A DNA stretch of 64,000 nt, taken from positions 14,020,001-14,084,000 of the forward strand of contig NC_058339.1 of assembly GCF_905475395.1 (NCBI RefSeq). The letters run 5' to 3'. This document shows, one piece after another, positions 22,923-35,039 of this stretch. Under the pieces are notes generated by a model that saw nothing but the letters and a program-made list of their open reading frames with translations, was not told where the DNA came from and did not search any database. How positions within the stretch are numbered: position 1 is the first letter of the stretch; the number at the start of each line of letters is the position of its first letter. The stretch comes from Chrysoperla carnea. Lineage: Eukaryota > Arthropoda > Insecta > Neuroptera > Chrysopidae. Position numbers and translations under genes: made by a program.

Positions 22923-23033
22923 AAATGAAACGATTACATACAACTCCATATAAATTTATTTTAATTTGGATTGTTAGTTGTTTACAATGTGGATTTTGTA
23001 ATACCGACGACATAGAAAATTCATCAAAATCTG
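22923..23033 (+). CDS. Secreted mucin-like protein, exon 1 (signal peptide)
   Basis: The exon follows the acceptor TTTTGTTACAG and starts aaATG, with translation from 22925. It encodes 36 codons and the first base of a split codon. MKRLHTTPYKFILIWIVSCL then QCGFCNTDD reads as a basic N-terminus, a hydrophobic core and a likely cleavage site after residue 23 to 25. The donor is CTG|GTAAGTC at 23033/23034. Joining the final G to GT at 32144 gives Gly37 and continues the open frame of exon 2. An acceptor placed 2 bases before the start codon implies a non-coding upstream exon. An alternative reading through the donor gives a longer open frame to 23203, but this is low-complexity intron sequence. 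Confidence 0.8.
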
Positions 23034-23132
23034 GTAAGTCTAAAAAAGAGTTAATCAAAATTATTTATATATTAAATTTGATAGTAGATATGTTAGTAAA
23101 CTATCCTTATTCCTACCCCTATCCCATCCCTA

Positions 23133-23581
23133 TACCTATATATTATAAATGTGAAAGTAAGGATGTTTGTTTGTTTGTGACGCTTTCACGTAAAAACTAC
23201 TGAATGGATTTGATTGAAACTCTACAATAATATAGCTCATACATAAGACTAACAACACATGCGCTATAATTTTTAAATATATATTTTAAAAATAAGTTAT
23301 TGAAATTTAGTCTGACATTTCACTGCACCCTTTATGAGCATCATTTTCTACCATAAATTTAAGATATCTGTAGATTGGTAATCGTAATAATGGTAAAAAA
23401 CAATTTATGGCTAGCTGTTCTGATATACTCGATGAATTATGACTATTATACATTTCTGTAAAACAATTCCTATGCCTATTTCGAGTGTTATGGAAGGGGG
23501 ATAGCTGAGAAAGGGAGGTGAGGGCTATAACACGGTGGTTTTTATCAATCTTTACTTTTAAACCCAGCTAGTATAATAATA
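23133..23581 (+). mobile_element. Non-autonomous Helitron, family H1
   Basis: The 5' region CTATATATTATAAATG.GAAAGTAAG followed by a TTTGTTTG run matches the element at 24144. The 3' end CCCAGCTAG at 23578-23581 has the CTAG terminus followed by host T, but the usual palindrome before it is deleted. The exact first base is uncertain. It lies only 100 bases after the exon 1 donor. Confidence 0.6.
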
Positions 23582-24143
23582 ATTTCATCTCTCTGTACTT
23601 GCTAGATAAAAAGCCTTTATAACTCCGCTCTTTTTTGTTTTCATGTGGTTACTAGACTATTGGTGTAACTATTTGAAAATTTTATGAGGTCGATACTACA
23701 ATGATGTAAGGTGTTGACACTTGTCATATTTAATTCTACAGATATATTCTGTTTTCGTCGAAATTCCGTTTTGTCTTATATCAACCAGAGCCCTTGTTTA
23801 CTTTGTATTCTATGGATTATCTTAATATTCATCCTTTACATGGGCCACTTAAAACCCACTCCAGAAAATTTTTAACAATAAGACACGATGATGTTCATCA
23901 CTCAAGGTTATATACAGGTGGGTTTTACATCACGAAAAAAGTCAATTATAAATAATTACATATTTTATTTAAACAAAAAAATAAAACAATTGAAGAAATA
24001 GTTATTTCGAATAAACACCAATTGATTCATTATTATATATTAATAACAATAATAATGTATTTAATAAAAAAAAAATTGATAATCGATAGTTTCGAAAAAA
24101 AAGTAGTAATATTTTAATAATAACAATAACAAATATATATATA

Positions 24144-24539
24144 TCTCTATATATGATAAATGCGAAAGTAAGCATGTTTGTTTGTTTGTATGTTTGTTTG
24201 TTACGCTTTCACGCCTAAACTAGCGAATGGTTTTTAATGAAACTGTACGGCAATATAGCTCATATATCAGAATAACAAATGAACTATAATTTATAAAGAT
24301 ATATTAAAAAATAAATAAACAAATTTAATTTATTTGACATTACCATAAATTACAGATTTCTGTAAAAATAGTCAATATAAAATATTATACATTTAAAAAA
24401 ATACAAAACCATACATATATTTTACTTGTGTAAAACAATCTTTATCATTATTTCGAGTGTTATAGAAAGGGGATAAGCGAGAGCAATCTTTATCAATCAT
24501 TACTTTTAAACCCAGCGAAGCGGGTGGGTATCAATCTAG
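24144..24539 (+). mobile_element. Non-autonomous Helitron, family H1, intact ends
   Basis: Starts TCTCTATATATGATAAATGC after a host A (24143) and ends CTAG (24536-24539) before a host T (24540). This matches the Helitron rules: 5' TC, 3' CTRR, insertion between A and T. The subterminal palindrome CCCAGCGAAGCGGG lies about 12 bases before the end. No coding capacity, 396 bases. Confidence 0.8.
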
Positions 24540-24775
24540 TTATATGTATATATATGTAGGTAGGTAGGTACATAAGTATATGTATTGTGAATTATAAGCA
24601 ATTTGTTAATCGTGATCTCACATAAATTTATATAATGAATTAGTGGTTTTTTGGTTTTATGATCACGATATTATTAAATAAAACATTGAACCTGACATTA
24701 CTACATGCATATCTACACAATTTACAACTCATTCTTATTTTCTCATAATAATAATATTAGCAAGTCAAGTCCACT

Positions 24776-24792
24776 ACACACACACACACACA
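24776..24792. repeat. CA microsatellite
   Basis: Uninterrupted ACAC run of about 17 bases within the intron. Confidence 0.8.
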
Positions 24793-24919
24793 GCCAGCAA
24801 TATCTACTCAATACATAGATAGGTAGGTGGGTTTCAGTTAGTTCTTTCAAGAAGACAAATGGAAAATGTTTTATCTTTATGTTCTTTCAAGCAGAAGTAA
24901 TTTCAAGACTTGTCAAGTA

Positions 24920-25765
24920 CTAAAATTCAAAAAAAATTCCAATAAGATCGGATCAAATTTGCCGGTGTTATAAAAAAAATCGAATTTTTTATCTTTATGA
25001 CGTCATCAAAATCCAAAAAATTTAATTTTGCTCTATCACATTAAAATTTTATCCAATTTTGATAAACAAAGTATGTAATCCTACTAAATTTGGGCCATAT
25101 TTTTCAAATTTGCCATAAAAATTAACTTAGCTATAATAGATTTCAAGAATGTTGGGGCCTGTTTCCCGAATTCACCATATAAGTGATAGCTAGCGAAAAA
25201 CTGACATCACAGCTGAAAAGAATGACCTAAAATTAGTGGGTTTCAAAAAAAATTTCATTAAGATCGGATCAAATTTGCCTGTGTTATCAAAAAAATTGAA
25301 TTTTTGAACTTTATGACGTCATCAAAATCCAAAAAATTTAACTTTGCTCTATCACATCCATATTTTATCCAATTTTGATAAATCAAGTATGCAATCCTAC
25401 TAAATTTGGGCCCAGGGGCGTAGGAGCCGTATGGGCAGGGTGGGCAGCTGCCCACCCAGGAATTTCCCTGGGTGGGCCATGTCCCTTTGTTGAAGACATT
25501 AAAAATTTTATTGCTCTATTAAAATTTCGTGTAGGATAATTTTAAGGGCAAAACAATAGTTTTTCACTAACAATTCACCTTTCTGCCCACCCAGCAAAAA
25601 AAAAATTTCGAACCTGCCCACCCAGCAAAAATTTCGTTCCTACGCCCCTGTTTGGGCCATATTTTTCAAATTTTCTATCAAAATTAACCTACCTCTAATA
25701 GGTTAAAAAATGTAGAGCCTTGATACCGCAATTAAGCACATAAGTGATAGCTAGTGAAAAAAAAT
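24920..25765 (+). repeat. 316-bp satellite array, forward, interrupted by a MITE
   Basis: About two monomers with the same order of blocks as 13614-14413; TGACGTCA begins at 24998 and 25314, 316 bases apart. The second monomer is split by the hAT MITE at 25413-25650. Confidence 0.8.
25413..25650. mobile_element. hAT-type MITE with perfect 8-bp target duplication
   Basis: Ends CAGGGGCGTAGGA and TCCTACGCCCCTG are perfect inverted repeats. TTTGGGCC flanks both sides (25405-25412 and 25651-25658). The interior has a hairpin, GGGTGGGCAGCTGCCCACCC, at the left and repeated CTGCCCACCCAGCAAAA at the right. At 238 bases it is non-coding. The uninterrupted satellite monomer gives the empty site, so the boundaries are certain. 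Confidence 0.92.
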
Positions 25766-26749
25766 AAATCCTGTAATTTAGTGCATTATGGTCAATAGTA
25801 AAGAGCTTCTATATAATCTGTATTAAATATAAAGCAATGAAAGTTTAAACAGACCTTATGTAGTTTTACACTACACGATATAATATGTACGGTATACATT
25901 GTATGTGTGTATTTTGTGTCTGTATAAGTACATGTGGAGGATGCTTGGCATGGCTATTATGTATATACACACACACATAGGTGTGGGTCAGTGTGTCACG
26001 TGTGCCGCCGCCAAACTCTCAACTTTCTGTTATTCTATTGTCAAAATCAAATTGAAAGTCAATAGATCAATATCAGTTATTTTATCATTATAATAAAATT
26101 AATATTTTTTTATAAATTTTATTTCATTTTGTATTGTTACATATCTTACTAGTACAACTATAAAATTACTTTATTTAAAGGTATTAAGCCGTTACAGTTT
26201 ACCACGTTGGATTCTATATAGGTTTTATTTAAAGGTTTGGGTCATACCGATAAATAAATTCACCCCGTAGGTCTGTAGAATAACTTTCAGAAGAAATTAT
26301 AACAGAAATTCCAATTTTGTATCTCTTTCTCCTTCTTAGCCTCTCTAAATGACTATTTTTCCATTTCTGCAATGTTTATAAGCTGTTGAGGGGAGGGATG
26401 CACTGTCTCCTCGAAAAAATTAACCAAATTCTGGGATTTATAATTCCTCGATCAATTTTGTAAATCTGCGGAATTCTGAATCCAATATCGCGTTCACGAA
26501 CCCTTCGAATTTCATTGCCTTTATCTTTAAAACAACTATGAGCTTTATCTGTTCATCACCCTGTCCCTTCCCTCTGACTAAGTGACGGAGGCTTTTCTAT
26601 AAACATACTTTTTGCCGGAATTTATGGCGTGCGTATTCAAGATGCAACCAATTCTTAAATTCATTGAAATATATTAACCGATTTTGCTGTGAAAATGAAA
26701 AAGCATTCGGTTTTATTTTCAATTTTATTAATTAGGAATTCTTCAAAAA

Positions 26750-26940
26750 AAATTCGGGTAAGGAACCCTAAACTCTCACTTAAAACGTAGCTGAACAATC
26801 TCCATTAAATGACCTTTCAAACAAAATAAAAAATCAAAATCGGTTCATCCGTTAGGACCTACGATACCACAGACAGACAGACACAAGCACATAGCGGTCA
26901 ATCTTATAACACCCCTCTCTTTGGTTCGGAGGTTACAAAT
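26750..26940 (+). repeat. Repeat D copy
   Basis: Shorter copy of 16870-17205: TTCGGGTA.GGAACCCTAAACTC, ATCTCCATTAAATGACCTTTCAAAC, ACAGACAGACACA and AGCGGTCAATCTTATAACACCCCTC. Confidence 0.6.
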
Positions 26941-27382
26941 TAAGTGAAATTTTCGTGAATCTAGTATAAAAATCTACCGCTTAAATTTAATAAATATAGA
27001 AATTAAAAATAAATCATTTAAAAAAATTAGACAAATATGACCATAACAAATTTTTTTTAAATCTCTCATAACGTTAAATTTACATTTTTTTTACGATTGA
27101 CAATAATTTATTCTTCTTTAAGTAATAAATGTTTTTTCAAAAGAAATAAATAAAAATTAATTCATTTTTATTGAAAATTTTTTAATTTAAATTTTGAAAT
27201 AGAAAGCATAAACGAATTTTGAACAATAAAAAAAAATTGGATAAAAAGTATCTTTCAATAGTAAAAAAAGAAGTATTTTTTGCACTTAAAATGACATACT
27301 TTTTATATATTTATTTTTTTCTCATTATAATTATGAAAATTTAATATATAATACAAAAAATGGTAAAAAAAATATATGTATA

Positions 27383-27871
27383 CTAGAGTGATACCCACCC
27401 GCTTCGATGGGTTTAAAAGTAAAGATTGATAAAGATTTCTCTCGCTCACCCCCTTTCTATAATACCTGGAATAATGGTAAGGATTGTTTTACACAGGTAA
27501 AATATATGTTTGGTTTTCTATTTTAAATGTATAATAGTCGTAATTATTCATTGAGTATATCAGAAAAGATGGGCGTGAAATATTTTATATTGGCTACTTT
27601 TTACAGAAATCTGTAATTTATGGTAATGTCAAATGACTACTTTTACAGAAATCTGTAATTTATGGTAATGTCAAATTAAATTAATTTTAAAATTTTATTT
27701 TTATTTATTTTTTATTAATATATCTTTATAAATTATAGTTGATGTGTTATTCTAAAGTATGAGCTATATTGCTGTACAGTTTCATTAAAAATCATTCACT
27801 ATTTATACCGTGAAAGCATCAACAAACAAACAAACAAACATGCTTACTTTCGCATTTATAATATATAGAGA
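27383..27871 (-). mobile_element. Non-autonomous Helitron, family H1, intact ends
   Basis: On the minus strand it starts TCTCTATATAT at 27871 after A and ends CTAG at 27383 before T. The subterminal GGGTTTAAAAG...CATCGAAGCGGGTGGGTATCAC block matches the other H1 copies. An internal segment, ACAGAAATCTGTAATTTATGGTAATGTCAAA, is duplicated near 27602 and 27646, which explains the 489-base length. The 61-codon frame at 27803-27988 is a by-product. Confidence 0.78.
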
Positions 27872-28639
27872 TATGTATTTCATTATTCGTCGCATCTTTA
27901 AAGTAATAGCCATAATTTTTTTAACAGTAAAAGTGAAATAATATGAAACAATAAACGGCATTTTTTTTTTGTATATATGAATATACATATGCTACAATAG
28001 TGGAGAAGAAAAAAAGATTTTTTTTTATAAAGAAAGTGGATGAAGAAAGTGAATCTATAATTGTATATAATTTTAATCTAACTACATATTTTTACAAAAA
28101 ACATTATATTTCCATCAGTTAAAAAAGTTTGATTCATTTTGTTATTACAAATGCATTTTATAATGAAATAATTTCATTATTTTTTTTTCAATGGAATCTC
28201 ATCTGATTATCATAAATCACCAAAGATAATTTGATTATTTCAAATTTCTTACACATTTCCTACGTCTATTTAGTCTTTTCTTGGGAGGTATTGGAAGTCG
28301 TTTTGATGTTAAAGAGGTGTATCATGGGAGTTTCAGCTAAGGGAAGGGGATGTTAGAATACACGAAAGGGAGAATTTGGCTGATTATATTTGTTAAATCA
28401 ATTTCGAATAAACCAGCGGATAAATCAATCAAGTTACAAAAATGGATGAAATAATTGACAGTTTTGATTACTGTAGGATATACCTATATCACAATATATT
28501 AAAAGCTCCAAACTGTAGGATGCGAGGTGGATTGTACCTTCTTAAAAAGGACTTTCCCTCGTTATTTTGCTTATATCTTCGTAGGTATCAGATAATTTAA
28601 CTTATATACAAAATAAAAATGAACAAAATTTCTTTCCAA

Positions 28640-28740
28640 CAAGTGAAAACAAACAATTGACTGAGTTAATTATTGAAATACCCTGTATAGAACGTGTTGA
28701 ATATATACTCTTTATAAATTAGAAGAGTTTAAAAAACCCA
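28640..28740 (+). repeat. Repeat A head fragment
   Basis: AACAAGTGAAAACAAAC, GACTGAGTTAATTATTGAAATACC and a diverged continuation; the rest of the family is missing. A perfect small hairpin, GGCCTTTCGGCC-like, follows near 28752-28768. Confidence 0.5.
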
Positions 28741-29194
28741 ATATAATTATGACGGCCTTTCGGCCGCCTAACTATGAAACTATCGAATCATTAAAAGCAA
28801 CGATCGATAGTTTTATTGATTTTTAACTAATTTCTTATAACGAATATTGAATCGTTTCCATATGTTACTATATTGTAGAAGGTTTATCGAAAATGTCCTG
28901 TGATAGATACTATAACGGTATACTTTACGAAAAGCTTTATGAAATAATATACAAATTACGTTTATAAATAAAATAATTTTTTAATATTTTATATTTTAAT
29001 GTTAATATTTTAGTTTAAACTATTTAAACAATAAAATAAAAAGAAGTAAATAGTTTTAGATGTAGCAAAATATTATAATATGGACAAAATATTATGGTCT
29101 TATTGTTAGTTGCATTTTTGTTCTTTCTATTTATGTTTTTGTGCGTATTTGTGATTCGTCTACGTTCAGAATCACAATCAAAATGATTGGTATT

Positions 29195-29425
29195 GAAAAT
29201 AAGCCGTAGATAGGATCTGGTGCGACCCTTGAAGTTCACACAAATAATTTGCCAGCATAATAAATAGTTATAAATATAAAATAAAAACTCGACCGACTCG
29301 AAAAAACTCAGCCGAATGTTATGAATGAATGCAACATGATCCTTTCGGAACATATGAATACGCTTCGATCGACACATCAACGATATCATTTTTTGTTCGA
29401 TCGATATCGACAGCGATATCATTAC
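29195..29425 (+). repeat. Repeat E copy
   Basis: Diverged copy of 18430-18790, with AAGCCGTAGATAGGATCTGG, CCAGCATAATAAATAGTTATAAA and CGATATCGACAGCGATATC. The 132-codon minus-strand frame across it is not a gene. Confidence 0.45.
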
Positions 29426-30754
29426 TTAGATACTAGGACTATATGTTATACTACACCTATTTACTGACTTATTGTTGAAAATAAAGAAAACGTAGGTGGA
29501 GAAAGTGTCAAGTATGTGCCGTTTTTTCTAGGATTTGTCCTTAAATTTGATATTTTCTATGCTGCGAGTGGTGTATGCAGAGAATAAGTGGAGCCAAGTA
29601 ACGTGTTCTCAATAATCATTGATTCTTTAAATGAATCAATGATTCACTAAATGAATCATGAAGTTTAAGTTACAATATAGGACGGTCTTTATATATTACC
29701 TTAAATAGGACGTATTTGTGTAATAGGTCCAAGTTATAATATTCTAACAATATAAAATATATATTTGAAATTAAACATAAAATTAATATTAATAGCCTGA
29801 TATAAATAAATATTAAATGCAAAAATTAAAGATAAATATATAGTGAGGTTCATGCAAATTATAATAAATATTCATAATAAAAAGAATTACTGCTAATGCC
29901 CTTTGACCATATTTTATGTTTTAAACGTAAAAGTTTCCTCAGCCTCATCTTTCATTTATTACGCGCATAATAATATTACTACAGGGAAATAAGATAAAAT
30001 ATATAACTTAAAAATACTTTTTCGAACTGATTGAGGTCAGTATTAGACAAGCCCAGTATGTATGAAAATATTAAATAAATGGAAAGCTCATCAATCAATG
30101 TAAATCAACAAGTTCAATTTCAAAAAATAGGTATTCCAAAAAAAGTAATCAATTTCCTTAAACATTGTTGACGTTAAGATGATGAAAGATCACTGTGATC
30201 ATTTTTCTCTATTCTGCTTCTTCTGTAAAGTTTTATTTGAGAAGAATAGTAGCAACAAAAATGCAAGACTTGAAAAATGGCAGTTTTTGGTACTTTATTT
30301 TGGTCCAAGAGGTCACTGCAAATTTTCTTGGAAACCACCAGGAATGATGGATTCATGTTTGTAAAATATAAGCGCCGTTTGTAAAATAGGTTGACTAGTT
30401 TTTTGGTTAACCAAAAGTCCTGTGAATCATGTTTTTTCACTGAAAACATGTCTAAAAATCATTTTTCAGACACAAATTAAATTTTCGATGATACAAAAGA
30501 TATCGCTTTCAATATATCAATTGTTGTTGTTTTAACCATAATTTTCGATTTAATTTTACCGGTAGTAATAAAATTATTATGATGTGCAAGTACTTTACCG
30601 TGAGTACTTTATTATATAAAACAATCTTGTAAGCAGCAGAGCTGTACTATTACAGACAAATTTCTCCTTCATTTAATATCTCTTATAGTGATTATTTAAC
30701 TCGCTGAAGTGCTAACTCAACCAAAAAGTATGAGAGTGCAGAGATAAGCAAAGC

Positions 30755-30930
30755 CTCAAAATGCAATGTTTTTCTGGTGAAAATTTTTAAAAAAGGGCAA
30801 AGGGCAGTTGATATCCATAAAATCCTTGTCACTATCTTAATTAAGATAGGAATTTACAACACTCTTACTGTATTTGGTGGAGATACAGTGTACAAAGCTT
30901 TATAAACCTCGAAAAACATTGCATTTTGAG
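30755..30930. repeat. Perfect 19-bp inverted repeat
   Basis: CTCAAAATGCAATGTTTTT at 30755-30773 is the exact reverse complement of 30912-30930. The intervening 138 bases show no element signature. It could mark the ends of an unidentified short element. Confidence 0.6.
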
Positions 30931-32143
30931 AAAAAAAAGGAAAAAACTTAAAATTGACACCCCCAAAAGCACATTCTTTGCTATAATACATCGGAGCCTG
31001 TGGAGAATGTAAAACTGTAGAAACTGAAGCAAGAAGAGCTGCCAAGTTGTCAACTCCCCCAACACAACATTGGCAGTATTGACACTAAGTCGACTTACAT
31101 ACCAATTTTCAAGCGCAATTTTTAACCTACGACAAAATACATAAGTCTATATTTTCGGGAAAGAATATGACTAAATACATTCAATTTGTTTATTATTTAT
31201 TTTCAATTAAGCTAAACACTTGCTTATAGTACATCCAAGCAAAAATTGAATGTTTACAACATATAATACACATTTTGAAGTGTTTGCTTGCTATAATACA
31301 AAATTCAATATTATATTTTTATGATTCACCGTAAAAAGAAACTGTTGTTTAATTTTTATTCAAAATGTTGAATACTGTTTATTTATATTCCAAGGTTAAC
31401 TAACAGGGAAAATTTCAGGAAAGCTACTGGATTGATTAGTGATTGGGGTATATTGACTCGAAATCTAGGAACATCACAACATTGTTACTGATAACAGCCA
31501 ATTTAGGTAATAGTCTGTATAACCCTTTTATTATGTATGATCATGGAGGTATTATTGGAGTTTCACAACAAAGTACATAATTTTGAATCAAATTCTAGAT
31601 AAAATCAGTTAGCTATCATCTGATTTATTATATGCATTAATTTTCAATAAAACACTTACAACATCGTTAAAATATAAAAAAGTAAATATTTTGGGACTAA
31701 ATTGGTTTTTGTTTTTTAAATATGTAAAATAAATTATTGAAAATTAGTTACAAGTCAAATAAGGTCAAATAACTCTTATTATTTTAAAGTTATTATATAA
31801 GCTTAGAAAATAGTGCATTTCTTCTAAACAACGATTTCCTTTAAACGTTTAGGCATCGATATTGCGAAAACTATGGTTGATATATCGAAAATATGTACTC
31901 TAAATTTTCGTCAAATTCCCCGCCTAAATTCAAATAGTATCTATTCTTTAAATTTATTTACTTTCTTCTTATAGGCAAATTTATTACAGGCATGATGTAC
32001 AAGTTACATACTGAACGAAATACCTTAAATTGTCTATGAAGCCACAAACCAATAATTTTTTACATACAAATAGTATAAGTAATTAAAAGTAAAAATAAAA
32101 ATAACAATATATCTAAGACAAATTATTTTTTATATTGTTACAG

Positions 32144-34203
32144 GTGTTGAAGACCCCATAAATGTTAAAGATTCACGAGGTTTATTCTCGCCACGTATGG
32201 ATTATGATCAATGGACGCCACTAGGACGAGGTGATCCGTTAAAAAATGATCCAACATACGATTATGTTCCACCTGTACTAGATCGTGTCCATTATTGGAT
32301 CGATCCAGCATCACGTAAACCAGATCCACCATTACCATCCAATGAAATGAAAAAAACTGAAATACTAGTATTGGGTGTATCGTCAAAGAAACCAAGTACA
32401 GCATCAGCACCACCGCAATTAGAATCAAGGGGAGATATTTATGATCCGTTTTTAAAATTCGTAGACGCGCCAAAATTTAATTATCATTCTTATTACTCAC
32501 GTCCGCAAAAACCTCAACAATTATCTCAACAATACTCGTCTGGTTCGTCCTTATCCAACAATCAAAATTATTATTCAGCACCATATTTCTCTTCTAAAAT
32601 TAAATTTGAGAATGAAGAGCAACAAAGAGTTCCATATACAATGCTGATGCCACCACCAGTGCAAACACTACCAGAAATTCTAACATATACTGAGGAACCA
32701 GCAATTTTAAATGATACCCTTCCAGTACAACAGCCGCCATCAATTATTTCATTTCCAACATCGTTTGACAGTACTACACCAGAATCGACTGTGTCGATTG
32801 CTGCAGCTAATTTAGTTTATCATTCCAGCAGTGCCTCAAATGAAAATGAATGGAAAGATACGCAAAATATTCAACAGTATGCAACAATTGCTGAATCAAG
32901 TAGTCAGGTAACATGGCGTACACCAATTCCAGAACCATCTAAAAATAAGTCAGAATATGATGAAATAACAACAATTCGAACTAATTCAAATAATTTTAAT
33001 GCACCGCAATTAACACTACCATCAGGCCTTGGTAACATGCAAATGTTACAAGTAGGTGATAAACCAACTGATATTGTTGCACATGTAACAGTTGGGGGAA
33101 TGTCACCATCAGTCATGCATAAAGGACAAGTGTCTGATGATACCACTATTGACATTGATAACACCTACGTAAATATTGGCAAACCGAATGCCCAAATGTA
33201 CACTTTAGCTCCGTATATTATTACAACACCCAATAAAGTAATAACCCATAAACCATACAAAATTATAACTTCACATCGACCAAGTTTTATGATGCATCCA
33301 AATCAATTGAAATACATCAACTATTCACAGCAGTCACAAGCTTCATCTCCCCAACAAGTTTACCGAAAACCATCGCCATTCAATTTCGAAACATCTTTAC
33401 CTATCAACAAAATGCCTATGACTTTACAAAGTATGCAACAAACAATGTTACCGCCGTTAGCTTCCACAACAAAAGCTAAACTACCACCGACGCCCTTACT
33501 CCAAAACTATATTCAACCATCCTTAACGACTATGATTTCATCAAGCACCAGTACTCAAACTAGTACCAGCAGTACGTCTACTTCAACAACAACAACGACA
33601 ACTACAAATCCTCCGACGCCTTCGACAACTACTCCAGCAGCATTGACTACTGACCCATTATTTTCACATTATAAACAGCCCTCGGTACCATTACGTGGAC
33701 CAATGTATTTGATTATTCAAGGCCATTCTAAAGTGAAAACTTATGGAGCAAATAAATCGAATATACATGGTATCCCAGTCAATGATTTGATACCAAAGAA
33801 GGATTATTCCGTTAAACATTTACAATCAAATCATTTGAAGTCCGATGAAGACAATATTGATACAGAAAATAGTAATGACGATTTGCGACGACTACGTGTT
33901 AGTAAAGATTTGCAAACACTACAGCATGTTTTGAAAACAGGTTTAGGTGCTGTAGATTTTGCAACATTAGCTTCGCCATCATCATCAACACCCAATCAAA
34001 GTGATGATAGCACGAATGCTAGACGTAAACGTGATTATAAAGAAATTAAAGAGACAATTATTGGTGCACAATATAAAGTTGTAGAAAATGGCGGTAACCA
34101 TACGACGGAAGTTTATAGAAAAGGTATTGTTGAAGCTGGTGATATATCAGATTTACCCCGAATTAACAATAATAGTAGTAATAATACATCTAAGAATGTT
34201 TAG
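32144..34203 (+). CDS. Secreted mucin-like low-complexity protein, terminal exon
   Basis: Joined to exon 1 this gives a 722-residue protein ending TAG at 34201-34203. After the signal peptide comes VEDPINVKDSRGLFSPRMDY, then an ordered-looking block with YVPPVLDRVHYWID (residues 77-90). A Gln/Tyr/Ser-rich stretch lies near 150-188 and a long Pro/Thr/Ser/Gln-rich middle follows, with a pure Ser/Thr tract around 502-539 likely to be O-glycosylated. A less biased block, PMYLIIQGHSKVKTYG, is near 556-571. RRKR at 663-666 is a plausible furin site that would release a 56-residue tail with NHT and NNT/NNS glycosylation sites. No membrane segment is seen apart from the signal peptide. Role unknown; an extracellular, matrix- or cuticle-associated protein is an inference. 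I recall uncharacterised insect proteins of this layout but cannot name an orthologue. Confidence 0.88.
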
Positions 34204-34415
34204 GAAATAAATACCCACATAAGTATTCTTTTTGGATAATTGAGGCATTTAGATATTACGAATGAGTATTTGGCTGCAGGGATCAGCCAAACATAATAAA
34301 AAAACTTAAAGGGGGCCAGTAAATTTTAAATGAATGATATTTTATGGGAAATGGGTGGGAATACTTAAAATTTTAATATCGTAATATTTAAATGCCAAAA
34401 TTAGTTTTCGTTCAA

Positions 34416-34421
34416 AATAAA
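34416..34421 (+). terminator. Candidate poly(A) signal
   Basis: AATAAA 213 bases after the stop of the secreted-protein gene. Another AATAAA at 34206-34211 is almost at the stop, and one follows near 34553. Which is used cannot be told from sequence. Confidence 0.3.
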
Positions 34422-34424
34422 TCA

Positions 34425-35035
34425 ATTTCAATGGAAATCTTGTTAGAAAAACTAGCTGAAAAGTTTTTCACAACATTTCCCTTGTTACTATTTTCAGATA
34501 GTTAAATTAAAAATAGTTAAACAGTTTGACCGTAGATAACCATTCACAGATAAAATAAATCATTTGAAATCTCAGCAAGTATTAAATACTTTAGCGCATA
34601 AGGAATTCATTTAGCGGACAGTTAATGGCAACGTAACTATACTTTTATTTCACTTAAATTGAAAAAAGTTGCCATGAGAAATTCGGTGTAGAAAGTGGAT
34701 GGCTTCGATATTTTATAACGTTGCCCAATTTTATAACACCTCTTATCTATATACTACAAGAACATCTCAATTTCGCAACTTAAATCCATAAATCAAAATC
34801 GTTCTAAAAAAAATTCTGCAGCGAAAAGATGTGAACTAAGTTTGACTTGAATTAAGTTTGAACAATGACTTCATTGCCAAATAAACATAAACCGGGATAA
34901 TTTTCAGAACTTTGGAGACTCATGTGTTGAATAATCCGCATTCGAATTAAAGTATAGTTAATATGCCGGGACGCATTGCAAAAGTTGGGAAACCGATTTT
35001 AATGAAATTTTTTGAAACGTGTTTATAGGACCCAG
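34425..35035. other. Probable 3' flank, non-coding
   Basis: No recognised element or frame. Confidence 0.3.
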
Positions 35036-35039
35036 AATA

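Larger units (their letters stand above)
23034..32143 (+). other. Intron of the secreted-protein gene, 9,110 bases, transposon-rich
   Basis: GTAAGT donor and TTTTTTATATTGTTACAG acceptor, phase 1. It contains three Helitrons (23133-23581, 24144-24539, 27383-27871), a satellite array with a nested hAT MITE (24920-25765), repeat D (26750-26940), a repeat A piece (28640-28740) and repeat E (29195-29425). The remaining stretches (25766-26740, 27872-28630, 29426-32140) are AT-rich with only chance-like frames, for example 29024-29422 (-) and 30174-30449 (-). Further small internal exons cannot be excluded, but the join needs none. Confidence 0.7.

Noticed and set aside
24541..24580. Simple GTA/GGTA repeats as a possible CRISPR or regulatory array
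   Set aside because: Ordinary microsatellite-like sequence; no spacer-repeat structure anywhere in the window.
29024..29422. 132-codon minus-strand frame
   Set aside because: Runs through a dispersed repeat (repeat E) and AT-rich sequence; Lys/Asn/Phe-rich with no domain.
30174..30449. Overlapping frames on both strands (91 aa minus, 61 aa plus); the plus one has a Cys pattern faintly like a TTF zinc finger
   Set aside because: No complete motif, mutually exclusive frames, no splice or start context.
32165..32473. 102-codon minus-strand frame and 32904-33164 minus-strand frame
   Set aside because: Antisense shadows of the long terminal exon.
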